DNA of 64,000 nt from Caldanaerobacter subterraneus (GTDB lineage: Bacteria > Bacillota > Thermoanaerobacteria > Thermoanaerobacterales > Thermoanaerobacteraceae), in contig NZ_SLWU01000007.1 of NCBI RefSeq assembly GCF_004345675.1, positions 1 to 64,000 of the forward strand. The letters are read 5' to 3'. How positions within the stretch are numbered: the first letter of the stretch is position 1; each line of letters begins with the position of its first letter. The notes under the pieces are model-generated. The model saw nothing but the letters and a program-made list of their open reading frames with translations, was not told where the DNA came from and ran no database searches. Both the position numbers and the translations under genes were made by a program. Positions 54,441 to 62,739 of this stretch are shown here, piece after piece.

Positions 54441-55073
54441 TCATCTCATCGACTCTTTAATCGTTCCTTCAGAAAACAGGTCATCCTGAAGCTTAAGATT
54501 ATACTGAAAATCCTTATAGGTAATTTTAGCAAAAAGCTCATTGTTTATATCAAAAATACGCAGCTCCACAGGTATTAAATCTTTTTTTGAAAAAATCATC
54601 TCCTCTTTGTACATAACGACATTTCTTTCTGGTATAGGAACTGTAACTAAGTAAGAGTTGTCTAAAACCTTTTTCTCTATCTCCCCTCCCGCTTCAAAAT
54701 AATTTTTTGCAAAAGACGAAATCATTGAAAAAAGAGGAATTTCTTTTTCATTTTCTGCTACAAAAATCTGGTCCACTTTTCTAAAATATACGTAGCTTCT
54801 TTTGCCATCGTACACCACAATCTTGTCCGGCTGTTCTTCTTTTTCAAAAACTTCTAGCCGAAATTTCCCTTTGCTGTAAAATTGAAATACAGTAAAACTG
54901 GTATCAAATTTGTTGTAATATAACTCTACTGTAGCCTCTGCAGTATAGCTCTCCATTTTTGAAAGTTTACTCTTTATGCTCTCAAAAGGGTCTCTTATCT
55001 TCTTTTCTTCTCTTGAACAGGAGGCAAGTAAAAATAACATAAGCAAAATTAGCACAAATGCCCTTTTTTTCAA
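54441..55073 (-). CDS. LolA-like lipoprotein
   Basis: A 210-residue protein with a lipoprotein signal (FVLILLMLFLLASC, lipobox LASC at about residues 16-19, Cys19). A half-barrel follows (SYTAEATVELYYNKFDTSF, then KIVVYDGKRSYVYF) of the LolA/outer-membrane lipoprotein-sorting type. In this Gram-positive it would sit on the outer face of the membrane. It lies between nnrDE and alr in a gene order common in Clostridia. Its role is not established; an anti-sigma or stress-sensing role is sometimes suspected in relatives. Confidence 0.8.
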   Translation of the reverse strand: MKKRAFVLILLMLFLLASCSREEKKIRDPFESIKSKLSKMESYTAEATVELYYNKFDTSFTVFQFYSKGKFRLEVFEKEEQPDKIVVYDGKRSYVYFRKVDQIFVAENEKEIPLFSMISSFAKNYFEAGGEIEKKVLDNSYLVTVPIPERNVVMYKEEMIFSKKDLIPVELRIFDINNELFAKITYKDFQYNLKLQDDLFSEGTIKESMR

Positions 55074-55079
55074 TACCTA

Positions 55080-56618
55080 TCACCCTTTTAAACCTTCACT
55101 TAACGCCTCAGGAATACTCTCTAGTATATCCACTGCTGTCATCCCATATTCGCCTTTTGACTTTTTCGCTACATCCCCTGCTTTCCCATGATAAAATACC
55201 CCATAAACTGCTGCTTTTTCCTCTTCAAAGCCCTGCCCCAAAAGAGAAACAATCATGCCTGTCAGCACATCTCCACTTCCTCCTGTTGCCATTCCAGCAT
55301 TTCCAGTGCTATTTATATATATGCTCCCATCCCGAGTAGCTATTACAGTTCTAGCACCCTTTAGCACGAGTGTAACCTCATATCTCCTCACAAAAGACCT
55401 TGCCACTTCAAATATGTTGTTTTTTATATCTTCAATTTTAAGACCAGTAAGTCTTGCCATCTCTCCGTAATGAGGTGTCAGGATCACTCTCTTGCCTTTT
55501 ACCACCTCCAATCGCCCTACCAGCGCATTTAAAGCATCAGCATCCAGCACCAATGGCTTTTCCGTATTTCTTATAACATCTTCTATAAGCTTAGAAACCT
55601 CTCCCTCATGAGTCAATCCTGGGCCAATAGCTACAGCATCGCTCTGTTCTATAAGTTCAAGTATCTGAGATAAAGACTTATAAGAAATAACTCCTCCCTC
55701 TTCATTAAGACCATAAATTATAGCTTCATATAGGGCACTTTGAATAACAGGTTGGATGCTTAAAGGCACAGTTAATCGCACAAGGCCACTGCCTGTCTTA
55801 ACAGCGCTTTTAGCTGCCATAAAAGCTGCCCCGGTCATACTTCTCGACCCAGCAACTATAAGGACTTTTCCGTAATCTCCCTTGTGCGTATCCGGGTTTC
55901 TGCTCTTTAGAGCCACATCCTGGGGAACAACATAGTGATACGATGGTCTGACCTCTGCAGCAAGACGAGAAGGAATCCCTATATCGGCAATTTTTACCTC
56001 TCCAGCATATTCAATTCCAGGATATATTAAAAGGCCAGGCTTTAAAAAGTGCATGGTGATAGTAATACGAGCCTTTACAGCAGCTCCCTCTACTCTCCCA
56101 GTATCAGCATTAAGCCCTGAAGGGATATCTACTGCTACCACAAACTTCTCTGACTGGTTTATAAGCTCTATTACTTCTTTTGCAAGCCCAGTGACTTCTC
56201 CTCTTAACCCTGTACCATAGATAGCATCCACAACTAAATCAGAATCTTTGAGGGTCTTTTCTAAAAACTTCAAATGCTCTTTTTGCGTCACTTCAGCTAC
56301 ATAGATTCCCAGATTCCGTATAGCTTCAAGGTTAACTCTCGCATCTCCGGAAATTGAACCAATGCTTCCTATCACAAATACTTTTACGTCTATCCCCCAA
56401 TTATAAAGATTCCTAGCTACTACATAGCCATCTCCACCATTATTCCCTCTCCCTGCGATCACAACTGCACTGCTTAATCCATTTTCCTCCATCACCCGTT
56501 TCACTTCACAGGCCACTTCTTTTCCAGCATTTTCCATCAAGCATATAGAAGGAATCCCCATCTTTTCTATAGCTATCCTGTCAACTTCCCTCATCTGTTG
56601 CGATGTTAACACTATCAA
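55080..56618 (-). CDS. nnrDE: Bifunctional NAD(P)HX epimerase/dehydratase
   Basis: A 512-residue fusion. The N-terminal YjeF_N/NnrE epimerase (residues 1-215) has AGRGNNGGDGYVVARNLY and DAIYGTGLRGEV. The C-terminal ADP/ATP-dependent dehydratase NnrD (about 225-505) has AIGPGLTHEGEVS, ILTPHYGEMARLTGL, VLKGARTVIAT and ATGGSGDVLTGMIVSL. It repairs hydrated NADH and NADPH, which form faster at high temperature. The gene overlaps acpS by four bases, the usual clostridial arrangement. Confidence 0.95.
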   Translation of the reverse strand: MIVLTSQQMREVDRIAIEKMGIPSICLMENAGKEVACEVKRVMEENGLSSAVVIAGRGNNGGDGYVVARNLYNWGIDVKVFVIGSIGSISGDARVNLEAIRNLGIYVAEVTQKEHLKFLEKTLKDSDLVVDAIYGTGLRGEVTGLAKEVIELINQSEKFVVAVDIPSGLNADTGRVEGAAVKARITITMHFLKPGLLIYPGIEYAGEVKIADIGIPSRLAAEVRPSYHYVVPQDVALKSRNPDTHKGDYGKVLIVAGSRSMTGAAFMAAKSAVKTGSGLVRLTVPLSIQPVIQSALYEAIIYGLNEEGGVISYKSLSQILELIEQSDAVAIGPGLTHEGEVSKLIEDVIRNTEKPLVLDADALNALVGRLEVVKGKRVILTPHYGEMARLTGLKIEDIKNNIFEVARSFVRRYEVTLVLKGARTVIATRDGSIYINSTGNAGMATGGSGDVLTGMIVSLLGQGFEEEKAAVYGVFYHGKAGDVAKKSKGEYGMTAVDILESIPEALSEGLKG

Positions 56619-56998
56619 CTGTTTTCACCTCCTACTGCAATAGCAACGCTCACCGCATAATCAGAGGTATGAGAAATGGACAATTTTATCTCTTTTATCC
56701 CTTTTTCTGCTGCTATAGCCTTAGCCTTTCCTTTTAGTACGACTTCGGGCTTACCGTACTCATTGTGTATTATCTCTATGTCCTGCCAACTAAATCCTCT
56801 TATCCCCGTCCCCAAAACTTTTGAAACGCTCTCTTTTGCTGAAAAAAATCCTGCTAAGTGGGGCCATGGGTTTTTCTTTTTCCTTAAAAGCTCCCTTTCC
56901 TTTTCCGTAAAAATTCTTTCAAGAAAATGCGGCCTTTTCTCCAATATTTTTTTTATCCTTTCTACTTCCATTATGTCTGTTCCAACAAAAATTTCCAT
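56615..56998 (-). CDS. acpS: Holo-[acyl-carrier-protein] synthase
   Basis: About 127 residues. It has the magnesium site Asp in IFVGTDIMEVERIKK (about residue 8) and the Glu in AGFFSAKESVSKVLG (about 58). It moves the phosphopantetheine arm of CoA to ACP. The ATG at 56998 has GGAGGGATGAG upstream; the in-frame ATG at 57025 has no such site. It overlaps nnrDE by four bases. Confidence 0.95.
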   Translation of the reverse strand: MEIFVGTDIMEVERIKKILEKRPHFLERIFTEKERELLRKKKNPWPHLAGFFSAKESVSKVLGTGIRGFSWQDIEIIHNEYGKPEVVLKGKAKAIAAEKGIKEIKLSISHTSDYAVSVAIAVGGENS

Positions 56999-57067
56999 CT
57001 CATCCCTCCAACAGTAAATCTCCAATAATATTATTCTCCTTTATTTCGCAAATTCCTTCAAAAAAAA

Positions 57068-57090
57068 AGAAGGCGTAACACCTTTTTTTA
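57068..57090 (-). terminator. Terminator of the DUF6514 gene
   Basis: AAGG-(T.G)-G with TTA loop (57070-57084), then on the minus strand a run of nine T. Short but with a long T-tract. Confidence 0.7.
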
Positions 57091-57450
57091 AATCGCCACC
57101 TTGTGCAATTTTACCTGTATGTCGTAATCTCTAATCAAGTCCTCCCACATATCGTCCAAAATCTCCGGCAGGTGAATTGGAGAAACCTGCATCTCTTTAA
57201 ACAACTGAGCCAGCTTGTCCACTTTTTCAAAGTAAGGACTTACATTGGCTACTTTTTCCTCTACCACTTCCACCCTTTTTTCTCCTTCAAAAACCTCCTC
57301 TAGAACTTCAATGCCGTAAGACGGCAATTTCACTTGTTCTTTTCCGTTAAAAACCTCTACTTCAGACACAATCACTGAATAACGTGTAAAAATAGTCCTG
57401 TCCTCAGCCTCCCTTGTCGATATGTACCCGTTCACTTTCCTGTAATACAT
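57088..57450 (-). CDS. DUF6514 family protein
   Basis: A 120-residue soluble protein. Its beta-rich first half (ISTREAEDRTIFTRYSVIVS, then LPSYGIEVLEEVFEGEKRVE) and helical end (VDKLAQLFKEMQVSPIHLPE then DDMWEDLI) match the short clostridial DUF6514 family. The function is unknown, and there are no catalytic motifs or membrane helices. It stands alone with its own terminator, between acpS and the HTH pair. Confidence 0.75.
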   Translation of the reverse strand: MYYRKVNGYISTREAEDRTIFTRYSVIVSEVEVFNGKEQVKLPSYGIEVLEEVFEGEKRVEVVEEKVANVSPYFEKVDKLAQLFKEMQVSPIHLPEILDDMWEDLIRDYDIQVKLHKVAI

Positions 57451-57700
57451 TTTACTACCCCCTCCGCCTTATTTTTTAGGATTAATTCTTAACTCACAAT
57501 CCATATTATTATATTCTATTTTTTTCTAAAAAATCCTTTATTTTTTCGAAAATTTTTTATCGACAGAATATATCTCTTTTTTACGCCAATAGCCAATTGT
57601 CAGACTGTCTTTTGCTTTTATACCTCTTTTTATAAAGTCGAATATTGGAAAAAATCTTATTTACATCCAAATATGTAATCAAAAATGTCGAAAAAATTTT
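57451..57700. other. AT-rich intergenic region, no gene
   Basis: About 250 bases of over 70 percent AT upstream of the DUF6514 gene and downstream of the small HTH gene. It contains GTCGA/TCGAC-like pieces (57560 and 57635 regions) and T-runs. I see no open frame, RNA consensus or strong promoter that can be placed with confidence. Confidence 0.4.
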
Positions 57701-57886
57701 TTAGAGTTTTAATATCTTTTTTATCTTTTCTTTGTACTTCTTGCCTGACCTTGCTCCTCTTAAGATCATGCTAAGATACGGCTCACTCGTCCCTATAAGC
57801 TGTGAAAGTTCCTTTTGCGTCATGTTAAGCTCTGCTAATCTATCATTTACTAGCTTTCCAAACTCGGTAAGCTTTCTCTTTTTCAC
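57701..57886 (-). CDS. Small XRE-like HTH protein
   Basis: About 61 residues: a basic start (KKRKLTEFGKLVNDRLAEL), then one HTH (MTQKELSQLIGTSEPYLSMI) and a basic end (RGARSGKKYKEKIKKILKL). I use the GTG at 57886, six bases after GGGGGTG; the frame is open to 57922. It is read leftward from a good promoter that includes an operator half-site in its spacer, opposite the 123-residue regulator. The size and arrangement are Cro-like. Confidence 0.75.
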   Translation of the reverse strand: MKKRKLTEFGKLVNDRLAELNMTQKELSQLIGTSEPYLSMILRGARSGKKYKEKIKKILKL

Positions 57887-57970
57887 TTTTTCACCCCCTT
57901 GAAAGAACAGTGTAAAAGTCAAAATATTTGTGATAAAATTAATTATGATTAAGAATTAACACTACATTAA

Positions 57971-57999
57971 ATATATATCTGAATTGCGAAATTGTCAAT
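57971..57999 (-). promoter_or_regulatory. Leftward promoter of the small HTH gene
   Basis: On the minus strand TTGACA (57999-57994) and TATATT (57976-57971) are 17 bases apart. The left arm of the inverted repeat (57977-57989) lies inside the spacer, so binding would block it. Confidence 0.8.
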
Positions 58000-58019
58000 A
58001 CTAATATCGTAATTCAGAT
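57977..58019. promoter_or_regulatory. Inverted-repeat operator between two HTH genes
   Basis: ATCTGAATTGCGA (57977-57989) and TCGTAATTCAGAT (58007-58019) are complementary except at one position, separated by 17 bases. It is the likely binding site of one or both divergent regulators. Confidence 0.75.
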
Positions 58020-58036
58020 ACAAAGGAGGATTTGGG

Positions 58037-58408
58037 ATGAATTCTGTAGGAGAAAGAATACGATACGCCCGAAAGAAAAACAACTTGACAATACCTGCTC
58101 TTAGCAAATTGACAGGATTATCCCCAGGAAATTTAAGCGACCTTGAAAACAATAAGTCAATGCCTTCCTCAAACGCTTTAATCAAACTAAAAAACGCATT
58201 AAACGTCTCTATTGACTGGCTTTTGACCGGTGAAATGCCTTCAGAAGTAAAGGAAGAAGAAGAGAAATATTCTGTAGACAAAAGTGAAGATCTTCTCCTA
58301 AAAGCTATAAAAGAACTCCCCGAAGAAAGGAAAAGGGACATAGAAGGATACGTAAAGGTGTGTCTTAACACAACTGACCTAGAAAAATACTTTGAAGAAA
58401 AAAATTAG
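58037..58408 (+). CDS. XRE-family transcriptional regulator
   Basis: A 123-residue protein with an N-terminal HTH_3 domain (residues 4-66, GERIRYARKKNNLTIPALSK then LSPGNLSDLENNKSMPSS and SIDWLLTGEM). The acidic C-terminal part ends in a helical region (ELPEERKRDIEGYVKVCLNT). AAAGGAGG lies seven bases before the ATG. It probably represses itself and the divergent small HTH gene through the inverted repeat. There is no other phage gene nearby, so this could be a remnant of a lost element or a chromosomal switch. Confidence 0.85.
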   Translation: MNSVGERIRYARKKNNLTIPALSKLTGLSPGNLSDLENNKSMPSSNALIKLKNALNVSIDWLLTGEMPSEVKEEEEKYSVDKSEDLLLKAIKELPEERKRDIEGYVKVCLNTTDLEKYFEEKN

Positions 58409-58437
58409 ATTAATTATTAATCATTTCTTTTCAAAAA

Positions 58438-58491
58438 AAGTGGCATTTTGTGTCCTTTATCACTCTGAGCTACTTACACAAAATGCCACTT
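58438..58491 (-). terminator. Long hairpin terminator of the DUF503 operon
   Basis: AAGTGGCATTTTGTGT (58438-58453) pairs perfectly with ACACAAAATGCCACTT (58476-58491). On the minus strand a T-tract follows. It shares the GGCATTTTGTG/CACAAAATGCC core with 21675-21725. Confidence 0.85.
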
Positions 58492-58496
58492 ATATT

Positions 58497-58784
58497 TTAC
58501 ACTTTTATGGTATCCATTTCTATATCTTCTATATACGCATCCGTGCTCTGCTCAATATAATCTATTACCTCTTGCACTATCTTATTAGTCAGCAAAGCAT
58601 CACTTCCGCATACAGAAAAACCTATTACAATTGACTTATGGGCGTCTTGATTTTCCACTTCTGAAATAGACACATTGTAGTGACTTTTCACTTTTCCTAT
58701 AATGCTCTTTGTAATCATCCTTTTTTCCTTTAAAGAATGCACCCAGTTAGCTCTTAAGTAAAGCTTGCAATATGACACAACCAT
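58497..58784 (-). CDS. DUF503 family protein
   Basis: About 95 residues. It has LYLRANWVHSLKEKRMITKS and VIGFSVCGSDALLTNKIVQE, the conserved features of the DUF503 (YlxP-like) fold. The family is small and soluble with no proven activity; in Bacillus the gene often lies near rbfA. The ATG at 58784 follows AAGGGG, and the frame also allows earlier starts within the YdcF-like gene end. Its 3' end is just before the long hairpin. Confidence 0.85.
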   Translation of the reverse strand: MVVSYCKLYLRANWVHSLKEKRMITKSIIGKVKSHYNVSISEVENQDAHKSIVIGFSVCGSDALLTNKIVQEVIDYIEQSTDAYIEDIEMDTIKV

Positions 58785-58786
58785 CA

Positions 58787-59365
58787 CTACCATCCCCTTA
58801 AGTAGGTATACAGCAATGCCAGTACTTCCCTTAAAAAACCATAAACCTCATCTCCAACATACTCTTTTACAAAAACTCCCGAAAAACTCGCATCTATTCC
58901 AATCCTCTTTGCTATTACGCTCGCTCTCTTTAAATGGAATTTATTTGAAACGATTATTGCAGTTTTTAATGAATTTTTCTCCATAATTTCCTTGGAAAAA
59001 AGTAAATTCTCATAAGTAGAAAAAGATTTATTGTCAAGCAAAATATTTTTAGAAGCAACTCCCTTTTCAAGAAGATACCTCTTTCCAGCTTCCGCTTCTG
59101 AAATGCTCTCTCCTGGTCCTTTTCCTCCAGAAATTATTATATAATGGCCATACCCTTCTTTATATAGCTTTAAAGCCTCTTCAAGTCTCTCCTTAAAAAA
59201 TGGACTCGGCGTATCCCCATACACTGCACACCCCAAAACTATTATCGCATCAGACTTTTTCGGTTTTTCTGTAAACCCAAAGGAAACTATCTGGTATGCC
59301 AATATTGCAATAATGCTAACCAATGCAAAAATTAAAACAACAACCAATTTTAGAAATCGACTCAT
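58787..59365 (-). CDS. YdcF-like DUF218 membrane protein
   Basis: 192 residues. One N-terminal membrane helix (residues 6-30) is followed by a DUF218 domain with AIIVLGCAVYGDTPSPFFKE, YIIISGGKGPGESISEAEAG, NILLDNKSFSTYENLLFSKE and AIIVSNKFHLKRASVIAKRI. Relatives SanA/ElyC/YdcF act in envelope barrier or lipid carrier metabolism. The domain would face outward, and the exact reaction is unknown. It ends right at the DUF503 start, so the two are co-transcribed. Confidence 0.85.
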   Translation of the reverse strand: MSRFLKLVVVLIFALVSIIAILAYQIVSFGFTEKPKKSDAIIVLGCAVYGDTPSPFFKERLEEALKLYKEGYGHYIIISGGKGPGESISEAEAGKRYLLEKGVASKNILLDNKSFSTYENLLFSKEIMEKNSLKTAIIVSNKFHLKRASVIAKRIGIDASFSGVFVKEYVGDEVYGFLREVLALLYTYLRGW

Positions 59366-59465
59366 TTAAAATACCTCCAAGACTTTGCACAACAATGAAA
59401 ATCTAATACAATTATACACTATAAAAATTAATTTCCAAGGATTTATTTTTGATAGAATAAATTCG

Positions 59466-59490
59466 TGAACTTTTTTCTTTTTTTAGCGTT
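59466..59490 (+). promoter_or_regulatory. Candidate ECF (sigma-Y-like) autoregulatory promoter
   Basis: TGAAC (59466-59470), a 16-base spacer of mostly T, then CGTT (59487-59490). This is the -35/-10 pattern of ECF sigma promoters (TGAAC...CGTC class, as for sigma-Y of Bacillus). It lies about 26 bases before the sigma gene start. Confidence 0.6.
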
Positions 59491-59515
59491 TAATTTAAGG
59501 AAAGGTGGGCAGGTG

Positions 59516-60046
59516 ATGGAAGAGAAAGAATTGATATATAAAGCCAAAAATGGCAATAAACACGCTCTAAATGAACTCCTCTTACAAAACTATAATACTT
59601 TACTGAGATATTGCATTAAAATGACAGGCAATCCTACACTTGCCCAAGATATTGCACAGGATACAATGCTTAAAGCTATTTTAAATATTAAAAAATTTGC
59701 CCCTGAAGCTAAATTCTCTACATGGCTTTTAAAAATTGCCACTAATACATTTAAAGATTATTTAAGAAAACATAAAAATGTTGAACTTGTTGAAGAAATG
59801 TCTACAAATAACACGGAAAACATAGAAGAAACCGCTATTTCAAACCTTCAATATAAGGAACTAATGAACATTTTAATGAAACTTCCTTATGAGAAAAGAG
59901 CAACTTTTATTTTAAAACACTATTATGGTTACAAATACGAAGAAATTGCACAAATACTAGATTGTCCTGTAGGAACGGTGCGTTCGCGTTTACACAATGC
60001 TATAAAAGAAATAATGAAGGAAATGGAAAGAAGGGATTTGCTGTGA
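59516..60046 (+). CDS. sigY: ECF RNA polymerase sigma factor (SigY-like)
   Basis: About 176 residues. Region 2 has YNTLLRYCIKMTGNPTLAQD and IAQDTMLKAILNIKKFAPEA, and KFSTWLLKIATNTFKDYLRK is the DNA-melting part. Region 4 has YGYKYEEIAQILDCPVGTVR and SRLHNAIKEIMKEM. I start at the ATG at 59516, where AAAGGTGGG lies upstream. It heads an operon whose gene order (sigma, anti-sigma-like, two small membrane proteins, ABC ATPase, permease) matches the Bacillus sigY-yxlCDEFG operon. It is probably autoregulated. Confidence 0.88.
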   Translation: MEEKELIYKAKNGNKHALNELLLQNYNTLLRYCIKMTGNPTLAQDIAQDTMLKAILNIKKFAPEAKFSTWLLKIATNTFKDYLRKHKNVELVEEMSTNNTENIEETAISNLQYKELMNILMKLPYEKRATFILKHYYGYKYEEIAQILDCPVGTVRSRLHNAIKEIMKEMERRDLL

Positions 60047-60459
60047 AAAAAAAGTGTAAAGAAATACAAAACAAAATAATCGATATGCATTACGGTGAAA
60101 TTGACGAAAATATAGAAATTATTTCACATATTGAAAATTGCAATGATTGCAATAGATTCAAAGAAAAATTAGAGCTGGCATTAGATTATATGAAAATTTT
60201 AGATACACAAGTTGACACCTCAGCCTTAGAAATAGACATTACAAAAATTATAGAAAAAGCTTATCAAATAGAAAATAAAAGAAAAGAAAAATTCGAACTC
60301 CTTATTTTCATTGCCGCATCAATAGTCTTTTTAATATCATCAATCTTGTTTATAACAAACTTGGATATACGGATATACTTTTATCTACAAATATTCCTGT
60401 ACCTTAATTTACCATTAATCTTAATACCTTTTTACAAATTAAAAACTCCAAGGAGATGA
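60043..60459 (+). CDS. Anti-sigma factor with zinc-binding motif (YxlC-like)
   Basis: About 138 residues. It starts at a GTG that overlaps the sigma stop codon (GTGA). Near residue 37 it has HIENCNDC, the H-x3-C-x2-C motif of zinc-binding anti-sigma domains, then a helical linker and two membrane segments (about 80-100 and 108-130). This is the standard architecture of a membrane anti-sigma factor, and the position after sigY agrees. The zinc-binding role is inferred from the motif. Confidence 0.8.
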   Translation: MKKKCKEIQNKIIDMHYGEIDENIEIISHIENCNDCNRFKEKLELALDYMKILDTQVDTSALEIDITKIIEKAYQIENKRKEKFELLIFIAASIVFLISSILFITNLDIRIYFYLQIFLYLNLPLILIPFYKLKTPRR

Positions 60460-60463
60460 TAAA

Positions 60464-60805
60464 ATGTCAATATCTAAAAACACATTAATTTTTCTAATAA
60501 TTGTAATACCCTTATTATTTCTTCAAGCTTTATGGATTTTTATAGATGCAAAAAAACGTGGTGAAAAATACTACTGGGCATGGGGACTTTTCGGACTTCT
60601 AAATATACCTTCCTCTTTAATCATATACCTTTTTGTAACGAGGTATGGACATTTCAAATGCCCTAATTGTGGAAAAACAGTAAAAAATGATTACAAATTC
60701 TGCCCCTATTGCGGTGCTTCTTTAAAGAAAACATGCCCGAAATGTGGAACCGAAATAAAAGAGGATTGGACATACTGTCCCGAATGCTCAACAAAATTAA
60801 AATAA
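60464..60805 (+). CDS. Membrane protein with double zinc ribbon
   Basis: A 113-residue protein. Two membrane segments in the first 60 residues (about 5-25 and 40-58), with a PLDc_N-like sequence ALWIFIDAKKRGEKYYWAWG, are followed by two zinc ribbons. The cysteine pairs are CPNCG, CPYCG, CPKCG and CPEC, spaced in a DZR pattern. It corresponds in position to YxlD/YxlE of the sigY operon. Its role is probably as a modulator of sigma activity; in Bacillus YxlD/YxlE act as negative regulators with YxlC. Function here is inferred. Confidence 0.75.
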   Translation: MSISKNTLIFLIIVIPLLFLQALWIFIDAKKRGEKYYWAWGLFGLLNIPSSLIIYLFVTRYGHFKCPNCGKTVKNDYKFCPYCGASLKKTCPKCGTEIKEDWTYCPECSTKLK

Positions 60806-60823
60806 TTTGAGGAGGGCAAAATC

Positions 60824-61030
60824 ATGTTAAATAAATTAAGCAACCCTGAATTAATAAAACTCATTCTTCCTTTATTTATAATCCAATTGGGACTTACGGT
60901 ATTTTCAATTTACAGACTTTCAAAAGACAAAGTTAAATATCTCCCAAAATGGGCGTGGCTTTTAATTATAATCTTTGGAGAGATACTAGGTTGCATTATA
61001 TTTTTAACTATAGGCAGGGAGAGAGAATAG
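60824..61030 (+). CDS. Small PLDc_N-type membrane protein (YxlE-like)
   Basis: 68 residues with two membrane helices (about 12-32 and 44-62). It contains IYRLSKDKVKYLPKWAWLLI followed by GEILGCIIFLTIGRERE, the PLDc_N (phospholipase D nuclease N-terminal) signature. This is the YxlE-type protein of sigY operons. AGGAGGG precedes the ATG, and the ABC ATPase gene follows one base after the stop. Confidence 0.75.
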   Translation: MLNKLSNPELIKLILPLFIIQLGLTVFSIYRLSKDKVKYLPKWAWLLIIIFGEILGCIIFLTIGRERE

Positions 61031-61031
61031 C

Positions 61032-61958
61032 ATGATAAAAGTTTTTAATCTAACAAAAAAATATGGAAATTATGAAGTTTTAAAGGGAATAAGTTTTGAA
61101 ATTGAAAAAGGAACCATATACGGCTTATTAGGGCGTAATGGCGCTGGCAAAACTACCACAATGAATATTTTAACAGGACTTATTGATTATAATAGGGGCG
61201 AGATATACATCAATGGCAAAATGTTAGACAAAAATAAAAGAAAACCACTTGAAGAAATAGGTTATTTGCCTGAAAGCCCTACTTTTTATACCTATATGAC
61301 TGGAAGCGAATATCTTCTCTTTATAAGTAAAATAAGAGGTATTCCTTACAAAAAAGCTAAAAAAGAAATAGATAAACTCCTTGATCTAGTTAAATTAAAA
61401 GAAGCCGCTAATAAAAAAATACAAACTTATTCAAGAGGAATGAAACAAAAATTAGGACTTGCAGTAGCTCTTTTAGATAATCCTGAAATAATTTTTTTAG
61501 ACGAACCAACATCCGCTTTAGATCCAGAAAGCAGATATGATATATTTAATCAAATTTTGGAAATGAAGAAAAATGGAAAGACGATTTTATTATCCACTCA
61601 TATCCTGAGCGATGCAGAAAGAGTCTGTGATTATATCGGTATACTCGATAAAGGTAAAATTATTTTTTCAGGAAAAATCAAAGAATTAAAACAAAAATAT
61701 GCTCTACCCATATACGATATTGTCTTCGAAAATTTGCCTCATAACATCAAAGAAAAGCTTAATAATGTAAAATGGATTGCTGACATTAAAATAAAAAATG
61801 ATACTGTAAGTATTTACATAAATGACATTGAATTAGCAAAAAAGAATATCCTCAGTGAACTATCAAAGCTTGATATACCTGTTATTTCACTACAGCAAAG
61901 AGAAAATACACTTGAAGATATATTTATAAGGCTGGTGAAGCAAAATGAATACATTTAA
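61032..61958 (+). CDS. ABC transporter ATP-binding protein (YxlF-like)
   Basis: A 308-residue ATPase. It has Walker A GLLGRNGAGKTTTMNIL, the signature YSRGMKQKLGLAVALLDN, Walker B IIFLDEPTSALDP and the H-loop ILLSTHILSDAERV. The C-terminal part is a typical exporter-type appendage. It shares the sigY operon and overlaps the permease gene by 14 bases. The substrate is unknown; in Bacillus the related YxlFG is suspected of toxic-peptide export or resistance. Confidence 0.9.
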   Translation: MIKVFNLTKKYGNYEVLKGISFEIEKGTIYGLLGRNGAGKTTTMNILTGLIDYNRGEIYINGKMLDKNKRKPLEEIGYLPESPTFYTYMTGSEYLLFISKIRGIPYKKAKKEIDKLLDLVKLKEAANKKIQTYSRGMKQKLGLAVALLDNPEIIFLDEPTSALDPESRYDIFNQILEMKKNGKTILLSTHILSDAERVCDYIGILDKGKIIFSGKIKELKQKYALPIYDIVFENLPHNIKEKLNNVKWIADIKIKNDTVSIYINDIELAKKNILSELSKLDIPVISLQQRENTLEDIFIRLVKQNEYI

Positions 61959-62700
61959 AGCGTATTTAAAAAAAGAAATGCTAGAATCGTGGAGACAGTA
62001 CAAGTATCTACTACTTTTTATTGGGATTATTCTCTTTGCCATACTCGACCCCATACTCCTTAAATTGCTTCCAGAAATACTTAAGAGTAAAATAAACGGT
62101 GATTTGGCTTCTCTAATACAAATCGACATAAAATCTGCTGTACAAAATTACATAAAAGACTTAAACCAAGTAACACTACTTATAGTACTTTTAACTCTAA
62201 TGGGAAGTTTAAGTGACGAAATATCTTCACAAAAACTCATTTTTCCATATTCTAAAGGCGCCAACTTATCTTCTATAGTAATTGCGAAAATACTCCATTA
62301 CGCAGTTACAATATCAATTTTTATAATATTCGGTTTTATCATAAATTATTATTATGCAGTTACACTTTTTAGTGAAAACATCATCGCTTTTAAAAATGTA
62401 TTGATATCAGCCGCATTAATTTCAATTTATTACTTTTTCGTTATAATATTACTCATGTTTTTAAGCAGCATTTTCAAAAAAGGCGTATTAGCCGCATTAC
62501 TGGTATTAATGCTTCACATAATATCAGCGCTATTAGTAAATATTGATAAAATAGCCAAGTTCATTCCTTACAACCTTATCTCACTTGCAAATTCTTTTAC
62601 TACAGAAAATATATTAACCACAATTTTTTCTGTGTTGCTATATTGTATAATCCTTTCTTTACTGACAATTAAAAATTATAAAAACAACACTTTTGCTTAG
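61945..62700 (+). CDS. ABC transporter permease (YxlG-like)
   Basis: A 251-residue ABC-2 permease with six predicted membrane helices. It begins MNTFKAYLKKEMLESWRQYK, as usual for this type, and has a charged loop after the first helix (LKSKINGDLASLIQIDIKSA). It forms the membrane part of the sigY-operon exporter. It is the last gene of the operon. No good T-tract terminator follows at once; the hairpin at 62740 may serve. Confidence 0.85.
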   Translation: MNTFKAYLKKEMLESWRQYKYLLLFIGIILFAILDPILLKLLPEILKSKINGDLASLIQIDIKSAVQNYIKDLNQVTLLIVLLTLMGSLSDEISSQKLIFPYSKGANLSSIVIAKILHYAVTISIFIIFGFIINYYYAVTLFSENIIAFKNVLISAALISIYYFFVIILLMFLSSIFKKGVLAALLVLMLHIISALLVNIDKIAKFIPYNLISLANSFTTENILTTIFSVLLYCIILSLLTIKNYKNNTFA

Positions 62701-62739
62701 AAAAAACTAGGAAAAATCTTATTTATTCCTTTATTTAGA

